64,000 bases of DNA from Chryseobacterium sp. Leaf394 (GTDB lineage Bacteria; Bacteroidota; Bacteroidia; Flavobacteriales; Weeksellaceae). The stretch is taken from the NCBI RefSeq assembly GCF_001424105.1, contig NZ_LMQH01000011.1, forward strand, positions 791,531 to 855,530, given 5' to 3'. The translations under genes and the position numbers were made by a program. The notes beneath the pieces are model-generated. The model saw only the letters and a program-made list of their open reading frames with translations. It was not told where the DNA came from and made no database searches. Of the stretch, positions 1-7,412 are shown piece by piece (positions within the stretch are counted from its first letter, which is position 1; every line of letters starts with the position of its first letter).

Positions 1-211
1 ATTCAAAATCTGCTTTTAAAATAACCTTTTCAAGATTTTCCAGAGTTTTGGTGATTTGCGTTCTCATGTCGGCATCGCTCGTTATTCCATTTTCGTCGAT
101 TGCTGTTTGTCCTGAAACGTAAAGCGTGCTCTGAACATTTTTGACTTCCACAGCCTGTGCGTAATTTCTGTCGTCCTGCCATGTCCACGGATTGATGATT
201 CTTTTTTCCAT
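1..211 (-). CDS. RidA/YjgF-family protein (3' part outside window)
   Basis: The ATG is at 209-211 and the frame runs off the left edge, so only about 70 N-terminal residues are visible. They include NPWTWQDDRNYAQAVEV, LYVSGQTAIDENG and a following helix with MRTQITKTLENLEKVI, which is the usual start of the YjgF/YER057c/UK114 family. RidA members hydrolyse reactive enamine or imine intermediates of amino-acid metabolism, but many paralogues have no assigned substrate. The C-terminal active-site arginine region is not visible, so activity cannot be judged. The gene lies 72 bp downstream of the Crp-type regulator on the same strand and could be co-transcribed with it or be its target. Confidence 0.8.
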   Translation of the reverse strand, partial: MEKRIINPWTWQDDRNYAQAVEVKNVQSTLYVSGQTAIDENGITSDADMRTQITKTLENLEKVILKADFE

Positions 212-283
212 GTTGAAATATTTAAATTTATTAATGGAACAAAGTTCGGCAGTGTGAGAAAATATAAGCTGTGACCTACATCA

Positions 284-862
284 CTATTTTAAACCGGATT
301 CTAAGTACAGTCTGCTCAATGTCTCTCTGGAAACGCCAAGATAGGAGGCTAGCACGGTTTTAGGTAAACGCTGAATAAGAATAGGGTAGTATCTCAGAAA
401 CTGTTCGTATCTCTCTTTTGCACTCATCGTCATCAGAGAAAGTATTCTTCTTTGGTTTGAAATATGCCCGCCAATCGCTTTTTTCAGGAAAAATTCAGTC
501 ATTTTTGGGACTTCTGTCAACAACCGTTGATAATTATCAAATGAAAGTTTCAAAACTAAAGTATCTTCCAGACACTGTAGCGACTGAGTCGCTTTAGTCT
601 GAGTATAAAAAGCAGCATAGTCGCTTTCCCACCAGTCTTCCATGGAAAACGAAATGATGTGTTCTTTAGCCTCAGCATCAGTATAAAAAAGCTTCAGAAG
701 ACCTGAAATAATGAAATACACATGATCAACCTGAGCATTTTCACTGATGATCATTTCACGTTTTTTGAAATGCTGCTCTTTGAAAAATGAACATGCTTTT
801 TCCAAATCATTCTCAGATAGATCAATTATTTTTTGGATATGAGTTTTGAGAATTTCTATCAT
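284..862 (-). CDS. Crp/Fnr-family transcriptional regulator
   Basis: 192 aa. Residues 1-120 form a cyclic-nucleotide-binding-like beta roll (REMIISENAQVDHVYFIISGLLKLFY). A long dimerisation helix follows and then a short C-terminal helix-turn-helix with KTVLASYLGVSRETLSRLY as the recognition region. This compact form, with DWWESDYAAF in the middle, is very common in Bacteroidetes and usually does not bind cAMP. It probably controls a nearby detoxification or metabolic gene; the RidA-family gene just downstream is the obvious candidate. The ATG start gives the standard family length. The ligand and regulon are unknown. Confidence 0.9.
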   Translation of the reverse strand: MIEILKTHIQKIIDLSENDLEKACSFFKEQHFKKREMIISENAQVDHVYFIISGLLKLFYTDAEAKEHIISFSMEDWWESDYAAFYTQTKATQSLQCLEDTLVLKLSFDNYQRLLTEVPKMTEFFLKKAIGGHISNQRRILSLMTMSAKERYEQFLRYYPILIQRLPKTVLASYLGVSRETLSRLYLESGLK

Positions 863-890
863 TTATTCATGATTCACAATAATGAAAGTC

Positions 891-955
891 TTTTTGTCAT
901 TCCGAAGAATTTAAACTGTTATCACAGCTGAAAAATTCTTTCAGAATGATAAAAA
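891..955. repeat. Imperfect palindromic element
   Basis: Arms at about 891-912 and 932-955 are near-perfect reverse complements (TTTTTGTCATTCCGAAGAAT against a TCATTCTGAAAGAAT form), with a loop of about 20 bp. The TCATTC/GAATGA core recurs at 38995-39007 and 39126-39138, so this looks like a dispersed palindromic repeat rather than a local operator. It occupies the spacer upstream of the Crp-type gene. Confidence 0.6.
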
Positions 956-1085
956 TGGTGCTGAAGAATAAATCATTTCTGATTGCATATATTCACAGAA
1001 TAAAATCTACAAAAATGAAACTTTGTTAACTGTATTATTTCTTATTTCTTGCTTCTAAAAAAAATGGTCAAAAAATATTTACAGT

Positions 1086-1916
1086 TTAATTGGTAAATTG
1101 TATTTGATTGTTGACGTAGTTGAAAGTCCAGCTTCGTGTAGAAAAATCATACAAATTTCCAAAAACATCATAAGATTTACTTTCATAAAATCTGTAATTG
1201 TTTTGAGAAAGTGATCTGTTGAAAATCTCTTCAAACAACATCAGTTTTTTGGTTGGATTTGGCGAATTGTCATAGTCTTTAAAAAGTTGAACAGTTCTGA
1301 TTTTACCTGAAAAATCAACCTGCCATGTTTGGCTTACAGCATTAAACACATAAGGTCTGCTTACAATACTGTCTATATTTCCAGCGGAATTGTAGTAATA
1401 TTTAGTGTCAGAGACAGGAACCTTTTTCTTTTTAAATGATTGCACAACTTTTTCGTTGTTGTAAAAATACTCGATTGTATCATTTACATATGGATCTATG
1501 TTGATTTTCTTGACAATTTTGCCGTTTTGGGTTTTGTAAATGGTTTTTAATTGGTCCGTAGAATAAGGCAGTGAAAGCTTCACGGTCAGTGATATCTCAT
1601 TATTTCCGTAGACAACTTCTTCATAATAATTATTTGAAAATGTATAACCGAAACCCGTTGATGCCGGAAGAGCTAACAGCCCTCCTTCACGCTTTATTGG
1701 GCGGTTTTGATTGTCGTATTGAATGGTAACTTTCTCACCGGTACTTCCGGGCAGAATATTGCTGGGATAGTGCATATATCTTAACTGGTAAGCTTCAAAA
1801 TTTGGTGCATTATTGAGTAACTGAACTTCTTCAGGGTCGTTTGTCTGACAGGAAATTGCAAATATTAAGCAAAGTACTGACATTATCAATCCTTTGATGT
1901 GCCTTTGATTATTCAT
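1086..1916 (-). CDS. Putative lipoprotein, YD-repeat-like
   Basis: 276 aa. The N-terminus (MNNQRHIKGLIMSVLCLIFAISC) is a lipoprotein signal peptide with cysteine 23 as the probable lipidation site; a start at Met12 would also give a short valid signal. The mature part is rich in tyrosine and asparagine and has spaced motifs such as YDNQNRPIKREGG, YYYNSAGNIDSIV and YDVFGNLYDF. These resemble YD-type repeats and the DUF4595-like lipoproteins of Bacteroidetes. It is probably anchored in the outer membrane. No enzymatic motif was seen and no function can be given. It stands alone between the Crp-type gene and an oxidoreductase. Confidence 0.75.
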   Translation of the reverse strand: MNNQRHIKGLIMSVLCLIFAISCQTNDPEEVQLLNNAPNFEAYQLRYMHYPSNILPGSTGEKVTIQYDNQNRPIKREGGLLALPASTGFGYTFSNNYYEEVVYGNNEISLTVKLSLPYSTDQLKTIYKTQNGKIVKKINIDPYVNDTIEYFYNNEKVVQSFKKKKVPVSDTKYYYNSAGNIDSIVSRPYVFNAVSQTWQVDFSGKIRTVQLFKDYDNSPNPTKKLMLFEEIFNRSLSQNNYRFYESKSYDVFGNLYDFSTRSWTFNYVNNQIQFTN

Positions 1917-2055
1917 AGTTTATTTTACTGTAAAAGTAGAATAAATATTTTTGAATATTTCACGATTTGATTGGGATATCCAGAAAAAGTTGTAGACAGT
2001 ACTGAAGAATTTCAAATTGAATTAAAGATAGATAAGTATTTTATTGTTTTTAATT

Positions 2056-2964
2056 TTAAAAACGATCCGTCACCAACTCGGCATTCACCATGGCACCAGC
2101 AGCATTTCCTGTATAAACGGCATTGGCAACTGAACGCATCATGCTGGAATTATCACCACACGCAAGCAATCCAACAACATTTGTCTTCTGGAACTGATCG
2201 ACTTTGATGTGACCCATTTCCGTCATTTCGCAACCCAGAGATTCCGCAATTTTTGAATGTTGAGTGAAAGGAGAAGGGCCATAAACCACATCAAAGTTTA
2301 CAACTTTGCCATCAGATAAAATCAGACTTTCGACCATTCCGTTCTGATGTTTCAGTTCTTCAATTTCAGTTTCGACGATCTGTATTTTATTTTTTTCTAA
2401 TTTTTCCCGTTGGACCTCGGTGAAATCAGCTTTTCCACGCGTAAAAACTGTAAGATTGTTTGTAAGATTACTTACCAAAGAAATAATATGAAAACCACGG
2501 TCTCCATTGGCAATTATTCCCGTTTTTTTTCCTCTGTATTCATAACCATGGCAATACGGGCAGTGAATCAGTGATATTCCCCAGGATTCTTTGAAACCTT
2601 TAATGTCCGGAACTTCGTCAGAAATTCCGGTAGCAACGATCAGTTTTTTAGAATTAAATTTTTGACCATCTTCTGACGTAATTTCAAATCCTAAATCTGT
2701 CTTTTGAGCTGAAATGGCTTTTCCATCATAAAACTGTATTGTCTCATATTCCTGAACTTGACTTTTCGCTAAAGTTGAAATTTCTTTAGGTGTTTTTCCA
2801 TCCTGAGTCAGGAAATTTTGAGAATGTGGCGTCTGTTCGTTACACGGTTTTCCGCTGTCAATCACCAAAACGTTTCGGAGCGAACGTCCCAAAGCCATTG
2901 CTGCAGAAAGTCCGGCATAGCTTCCGCCAATGATAATAACTTCGAATAAATCAGAATGTTTCAT
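2056..2964 (-). CDS. NAD(P)/FAD-dependent thioredoxin reductase-like oxidoreductase
   Basis: 302 aa. Residues 10-40 hold the FAD-binding Rossmann motif GGSYAGLSAAMALG. A redox-type HCPYCHGYE sits near residue 135, a second nucleotide-binding region follows (KKTGIIANGDRGF), and the C-terminal FAD motif GLLACGDNSS is near 275. This is the thioredoxin-reductase-like family that often acts on small disulfides or flavin partners, so the electron acceptor cannot be named. It is divergent from a Fur-family gene, with an 82-bp shared spacer containing an inverted repeat, and may be regulated by that repressor. Confidence 0.85.
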   Translation of the reverse strand: MKHSDLFEVIIIGGSYAGLSAAMALGRSLRNVLVIDSGKPCNEQTPHSQNFLTQDGKTPKEISTLAKSQVQEYETIQFYDGKAISAQKTDLGFEITSEDGQKFNSKKLIVATGISDEVPDIKGFKESWGISLIHCPYCHGYEYRGKKTGIIANGDRGFHIISLVSNLTNNLTVFTRGKADFTEVQREKLEKNKIQIVETEIEELKHQNGMVESLILSDGKVVNFDVVYGPSPFTQHSKIAESLGCEMTEMGHIKVDQFQKTNVVGLLACGDNSSMMRSVANAVYTGNAAGAMVNAELVTDRF

Positions 2965-3014
2965 AAGTAATAGTTTTAATTCTCTTTAAATTCTTGTCAA
3001 AGTTAAAATAAATT

Positions 3015-3045
3015 TTTATTATTGCAACACAATCGCATTAATAAA
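3015..3045. promoter_or_regulatory. Inverted repeat in the divergent spacer, candidate Fur-family operator
   Basis: TTTATTATTGC (3015-3025) and GCATTAATAAA (3035-3045) match as reverse complements at 10 of 11 positions, with a 9-bp spacer. The repeat ends 2 bp before the ATG of the Fur-family gene and 51 bp from the start of the oxidoreductase gene. AT-rich dyads of this size are typical of Fur/Zur/PerR sites, so autoregulation is plausible. This is inference from position and symmetry only. Confidence 0.45.
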
Positions 3046-3046
3046 A

Positions 3047-3421
3047 ATGAAAAGAAGAAGTACACCCAGCAAAGAAGCCATTCTGAATGTGTTGTCAGAT
3101 TCAAAAAAGGCAATGAGTCAGGATGCTATACTGAAAAAAGTTTCTCTGGATATGGACAGAGCTACAGTTTACCGTGTACTGAACCGTTTCTGCGAAGACG
3201 GAATTCTCCACAGAATCGTTGCCGAAGACGGAAAACAGTATTTTGCGGTCTGTATTAAATGTGAAAAAAAGAAGCTGTTAGACCATCATTTTCATTTCAG
3301 ATGCATAAAATGTGAAACGATAGAATGTTTGCCGGTTGCTGTGCAGTTTTCTCTGGAAAAAGGGTATGCGGTTGAAAGTGTTAATTGTGTGTTGACGGGA
3401 GTTTGTAGAGATTGTGCGTGA
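3047..3421 (+). CDS. Fur-family transcriptional repressor
   Basis: 124 aa. The N-terminal winged helix (TPSKEAILNVL, AMSQDAILKKV, RATVYRVLNRFCEDGIL) is diagnostic of Fur proteins through the MDRATVYR helix. The C-terminal half has the metal region DHHFHFRC and two CxxC pairs (CIKC and CRDC), consistent with structural zinc. The sequence does not settle whether it senses zinc, iron or peroxide. This compact form with the ending CVLTGVCRDCA is common in flavobacteria. It is divergent from the flavin oxidoreductase, with a palindrome just before its start. Confidence 0.9.
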   Translation: MKRRSTPSKEAILNVLSDSKKAMSQDAILKKVSLDMDRATVYRVLNRFCEDGILHRIVAEDGKQYFAVCIKCEKKKLLDHHFHFRCIKCETIECLPVAVQFSLEKGYAVESVNCVLTGVCRDCA

Positions 3422-3446
3422 AATATACTCCAAAATGCTACCTGAT

Positions 3447-4508
3447 TTACTCAGAGATAAAAACACCTTGTTGATTCATTTCTAAACTGTTTTCCGGCTC
3501 GGTATACCAATCGACAAATTTCTTGTATTCTGCATTATTTGCGGCTTGCCATGCATCAAATCCCTGCTCATCACCAATTTGAAAGAGATAGTGATTGTAA
3601 GCATTAAAGATCTTGTTATCTTCCATCTTTTTTTGATACTCAATCAGAACGTTCGGATAGTTTTTAATATCTCGTACATAATATTCTTTAAGAAATCTCT
3701 CTCTGATTTTAGCAAAAGATGCAAGATTAAAGCTATCGTGACCTATGACTGACAGAACTAAATTTTTCTCAAAAATCATGCAGTAAGGTAGCTTCTTGTT
3801 ATCCAATTCAGATACGTCTACTTGTACTGATTTACATAGAGCTACCTGTATTTCATTGCTGTTTGTAAATTTTATAGCTGCTTTATATGTATCAAAAAGC
3901 ATTTTACTAATTTCTCTAGTACGCTCTGTCGTTCTCTCGAGATTTACGAAGATTTCACCATAAATAAGTCCTTTCATTGTGTTTTGAGAATTCATATAAA
4001 GTCTTCCTGCTCTGTAATAATTTGACGGATAATTTGGCTCCACACGCATTCCTTTTTCATAAGATGCGATTGCCTCATCGTATTTTTTCTCAAACTCAAA
4101 AACAACACCGCGCTCCAGATAGAGTCTTCCGGCATTCGGAAATTTTTTTAAACCTTCATCATAGGTGGCAATGGCCTTCTCAGGTTTTTCAAGATAATCA
4201 TAATTGTTTCCCAGCAGCTGATAGTAATCGGCGCTGAGGTTTTCGTAATTTTTGATTTTTAGGAGTTGATCTATTGCCTTGTCGTATTGTTTATTATAGG
4301 TGTAAGCTAACGCAATTTCATATGGATAGGTATATTCTTTTGAGTCAATTTTCTCGCATTCTCTAAGCATGACTATGGCTTCATTATATTTTTGTTCATC
4401 AATCAATTTTACAGCATCATAAACTTTTTCACATTTAAAGGTTTTCTTTTGAGCATGGATGTAACCGAAACTGAAAATCAGAATACAATAGATAAGTTCT
4501 TTTTTCAT
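3447..4508 (-). CDS. Exported tetratricopeptide-repeat protein
   Basis: 353 aa from the ATG at 4506-4508. That start is chosen because it begins directly with a signal peptide (MKKELIYCILIFSFGYIHAQ); an upstream in-frame ATG at 4577 adds 23 residues before it. Residues 25-200 contain several TPR units (YNEAIVMLRECEKID, YDKAIDQLLKI, PEKAIATYDEGLKKFPN, YDEAIASYEKGMRVEPN). The C-terminal 150 residues are less repetitive and unassigned. TPR proteins mediate protein contacts; no partner is evident. It converges with the Fur-family gene and is divergent from pafA. Confidence 0.85.
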   Translation of the reverse strand: MKKELIYCILIFSFGYIHAQKKTFKCEKVYDAVKLIDEQKYNEAIVMLRECEKIDSKEYTYPYEIALAYTYNKQYDKAIDQLLKIKNYENLSADYYQLLGNNYDYLEKPEKAIATYDEGLKKFPNAGRLYLERGVVFEFEKKYDEAIASYEKGMRVEPNYPSNYYRAGRLYMNSQNTMKGLIYGEIFVNLERTTERTREISKMLFDTYKAAIKFTNSNEIQVALCKSVQVDVSELDNKKLPYCMIFEKNLVLSVIGHDSFNLASFAKIRERFLKEYYVRDIKNYPNVLIEYQKKMEDNKIFNAYNHYLFQIGDEQGFDAWQAANNAEYKKFVDWYTEPENSLEMNQQGVFISE

Positions 4509-4758
4509 GGAAATAAATGGATTTAGTTTTAAGTAAATATCTAAATTATTCTTTGAACTTTTAATATTTTTTTTCAATTTATTTATAATATTTTTTCTTT
4601 CAACTGAGAGATTTTTGAATGAAAGGAGGCAATTTAAATATCATGTAAAATTTTCAGCAATGATCATATTGAATTTTCATCAAAAAAAATTCATCGGAAT
4701 TTCACACACCAAAACTTTCAAAACACTTAAATTTGTCACCGTTAAAAAAAGTTATTTA

Positions 4759-6402
4759 ATGTTTAGGAAAATTTCAATTGCTGCAGTTACTCTCATTTCT
4801 TTAATAACGGTAAATGCACAGAAAAATAAGAAGTCTCAGTTAGAAAAACCGAAACTGGTAGTCGGTCTGGTGATTGACCAGATGAGGTGGGATTATCTGT
4901 ACCGTTTTTATGATAAGTACGGAGAAGATGGTTTTAAAAGAATGCTGAATAAAGGTTTTTCGTTCAATAATGTGATGATTCCTTATGTTCCGACGGTTAC
5001 TGCGATTGGACATACCACCATTTACACAGGTTCTGTACCTTCAATTCACGGTATTGCCGGAAATGACTGGACAGACAAAGCAACCGGAAAAAATGTTTAC
5101 TGTACAGCAGATACCGAAGTAAAAGGTGTGGGAACCAATGATAAAATCGGTGGTCATTCCCCGAAAAATCTCTGGAGTACAACCATCACAGATCAACTGA
5201 GAATTTCCAGTAATTTTCAGTCAAAAGTAGTTGGTGTTTCGCTGAAAGACAGAGCTTCCATTCTGCCTGCAGGTCATAATCCGACCGGAGCTTTCTGGTT
5301 TGATGAAACCAACGGAAATTTTGTGACAAGTACTTATTATATGACCAGTTTGCCTGACTGGGTAAATAAATTTAACGATCAGAAATTGGCTGAAAAACTG
5401 GTTGCCAACGGATGGAATACGCTGTTGCCAATCAGCGAATACACAGAAAGTACGAGAGATGATGTTCCCTGGGAAAAGCCTGTTGGAACAGCCAAATCTC
5501 CAACTTTCCCTTACAACAATCTTGCAGCAGATTATGCTGTAAACAAAGGCGTTTTAAGAACGACACCTTTCGGAAATACCTATACTTTGAAGTTTGCTGA
5601 AGCTGCTATCGACGGCTATCAGCTGGGTGCAGATCAGATCACAGATTTTCTTGCCATCAACGTTGCATCTACCGATTATGTTGGTCACGCTTACGGACCG
5701 AACGCAATTGAAGTGGAAGATACGTACCTGAGACTTGATATAGAACTGGCGAATTTCTTTAAAATGCTTGATCAAAAAGTAGGGAAGGGCGATTATCTTG
5801 TTTTCCTTTCGGCAGATCACGGCGGCGCTCACGCAGAAGGTTACATGAAAGAAAATAAAATGCTGACCGGCTTTTTTGATGACGGTATGGAAAAAAACTT
5901 AGGTGCCGAACTGGAAACAAAATATGCCGCAAGCAAACTTATTTTGGGAATCGATAATTATCAGATTTATCTTGATCATCAGTTAATCAAAGATAAGAAA
6001 CTGGATGAAGCTGCCATTAAAAAAAGTATTATCGAAAATTTAAACAAAGATCCCCGTGTTTTGTATGCGGTTGATTTGAAAGATGTTGCCAACGCACCGA
6101 TTCCGGAGCCTATTAAAACGAGAGTGGTTAATGGTTACAACTGGCAGCGAAGCGGTGATATTCAGATTGTTTCCCACGATGGAATGCTTCCGAATTATGC
6201 TAAAAAAGGAACCACACACAGTGTCTGGAATTCTTATGATGCTCATATTCCTCTAATTTTTATGGGTTGGAAAGTTCCTCACGGTGAAAGCAATGCTTCA
6301 CATTTTATGACAGATATTGCACCGACCATTGCACAGTTTTTAAGAATTGAAAACCCGAGTGGTAACGTCGGACAACCTTTGATGGAAGTTTTAGGAAAAT
6401 AA
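4759..6402 (+). CDS. pafA: PafA-type alkaline phosphatase
   Basis: 547 aa from the ATG at 4759, chosen because it opens a signal peptide (MFRKISIAAVTLISLITVNA). The length matches the PafA monoesterase of Elizabethkingia (formerly Chryseobacterium) meningoseptica, of about 546 aa. The nucleophile region VPTVTAIGHTTIYTG places Thr79 at the known position. The bimetal ligands are recognisable in LVVGLVIDQMRWD, ASTDYVGHAYG, SADHGGAH and GTTHSVWNSYDAHIP. PafA hydrolyses phosphate monoesters in the periplasm, often independently of phosphate level. A strong terminator follows. The family call is very secure; substrate preference is inferred from the family. Confidence 0.93.
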   Translation: MFRKISIAAVTLISLITVNAQKNKKSQLEKPKLVVGLVIDQMRWDYLYRFYDKYGEDGFKRMLNKGFSFNNVMIPYVPTVTAIGHTTIYTGSVPSIHGIAGNDWTDKATGKNVYCTADTEVKGVGTNDKIGGHSPKNLWSTTITDQLRISSNFQSKVVGVSLKDRASILPAGHNPTGAFWFDETNGNFVTSTYYMTSLPDWVNKFNDQKLAEKLVANGWNTLLPISEYTESTRDDVPWEKPVGTAKSPTFPYNNLAADYAVNKGVLRTTPFGNTYTLKFAEAAIDGYQLGADQITDFLAINVASTDYVGHAYGPNAIEVEDTYLRLDIELANFFKMLDQKVGKGDYLVFLSADHGGAHAEGYMKENKMLTGFFDDGMEKNLGAELETKYAASKLILGIDNYQIYLDHQLIKDKKLDEAAIKKSIIENLNKDPRVLYAVDLKDVANAPIPEPIKTRVVNGYNWQRSGDIQIVSHDGMLPNYAKKGTTHSVWNSYDAHIPLIFMGWKVPHGESNASHFMTDIAPTIAQFLRIENPSGNVGQPLMEVLGK

Positions 6403-6422
6403 ATTTTTTAAAAATAAAATTG

Positions 6423-6452
6423 AAATGCGCTTACATTGTATGCGCATTTTTT
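6423..6452 (+). terminator. Intrinsic terminator of pafA
   Basis: AAATGCGC (6423-6430) pairs with GCGCATTT (6442-6449) around an 11-nt loop and runs into a T tract. It lies 20 bp after the pafA stop and rules out the longer upstream start of the next gene. Confidence 0.8.
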
Positions 6453-6503
6453 TGTTTGCTATGTAACATCTCAGTGAAATTTAATACCTATCCAAAAAAA
6501 ACT

Positions 6504-7409
6504 ATGGACAACATTATAGAAATCAAGAATCTCAATTTTGGTTTCGACAGTCAGAAACTTATTCTGAAAAATGTCAATTTAAAAGTTCCAAAAGGATCAA
6601 TCTATGGATTTTTGGGAGCAAATGGTGCCGGTAAATCCACTACAATGCGCCTGATTATGGGACTTTTTAATGATGAAAACAATGCAGTAAAAGTGTTTAA
6701 TGAGAATGTTTCTGACATCTATCCCAGAGCTTTACAGAATATTGGCTCACTCATCGATTATCCGGCTTTCTATGATCACCTTTCGGGCTACGATAATCTG
6801 AAAATCGTATGCATCATCAAAAAACTGAATCCTAAAACAATCGATGAAGTTTTAGAAACTGTCGGCCTTTCTCATGCCCGAAATATTAAAATGAAAAAGT
6901 ATTCTCTGGGCATGAAGCAGAGACTCGCCATTGCTTTGGCGTTGATCAGTAATCCTGAACTTCTGGTATTGGATGAGCCTGTAAACGGACTTGATCCCAA
7001 TGGAATGCTGGAAGTGCGGGAACTTCTCATCAAACTCAATCGTGAACAGGGCGTGACCATTTTTATTTCAAGTCATCTATTGTTGGAAATTGATAAAATG
7101 GTAACTCATCTAGGAATTATTTCAAATGGCGAAATAAAATTCGAAGGAAGTAAAGAAGAACTGAATGACCTGTATAAATTCCAAAAAACAAAATTCCAAT
7201 TGAATGACGCTGAGAAATTTAACGAAATTTTAAAAACAAAATACGAAACCGAACTCAAATCTGAGAACGAAATTGCTATCGTAACCAATTCGCAAATGGA
7301 AATCGCAGCGATCAATACGCTCTTAGTCAACAGCGGTGCTCAGATTTTTCAAATTTCAGCAGCAGGAGGTCTTGAAGAATGGTTTATGGAAATTACAAAA
7401 CAAAACTAA
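6504..7409 (+). CDS. ABC transporter ATP-binding protein
   Basis: 301 aa from the ATG at 6504; an upstream in-frame start at 6420 is rejected because it overlaps the pafA terminator. It has Walker A GANGAGKST, signature YSLGMKQRLAIALAL, Walker B LLVLDEPVNGLDPNG and the switch SSHLLLEI, so it is a complete ATPase of the drug, bacteriocin or Gld-type export group. The C-terminal ~80 residues form the regulatory extension typical of that group. The next gene begins 3 bp after the stop and is its permease partner. The substrate is unknown. Confidence 0.92.
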   Translation: MDNIIEIKNLNFGFDSQKLILKNVNLKVPKGSIYGFLGANGAGKSTTMRLIMGLFNDENNAVKVFNENVSDIYPRALQNIGSLIDYPAFYDHLSGYDNLKIVCIIKKLNPKTIDEVLETVGLSHARNIKMKKYSLGMKQRLAIALALISNPELLVLDEPVNGLDPNGMLEVRELLIKLNREQGVTIFISSHLLLEIDKMVTHLGIISNGEIKFEGSKEELNDLYKFQKTKFQLNDAEKFNEILKTKYETELKSENEIAIVTNSQMEIAAINTLLVNSGAQIFQISAAGGLEEWFMEITKQN

Positions 7410-7412
7410 AAC

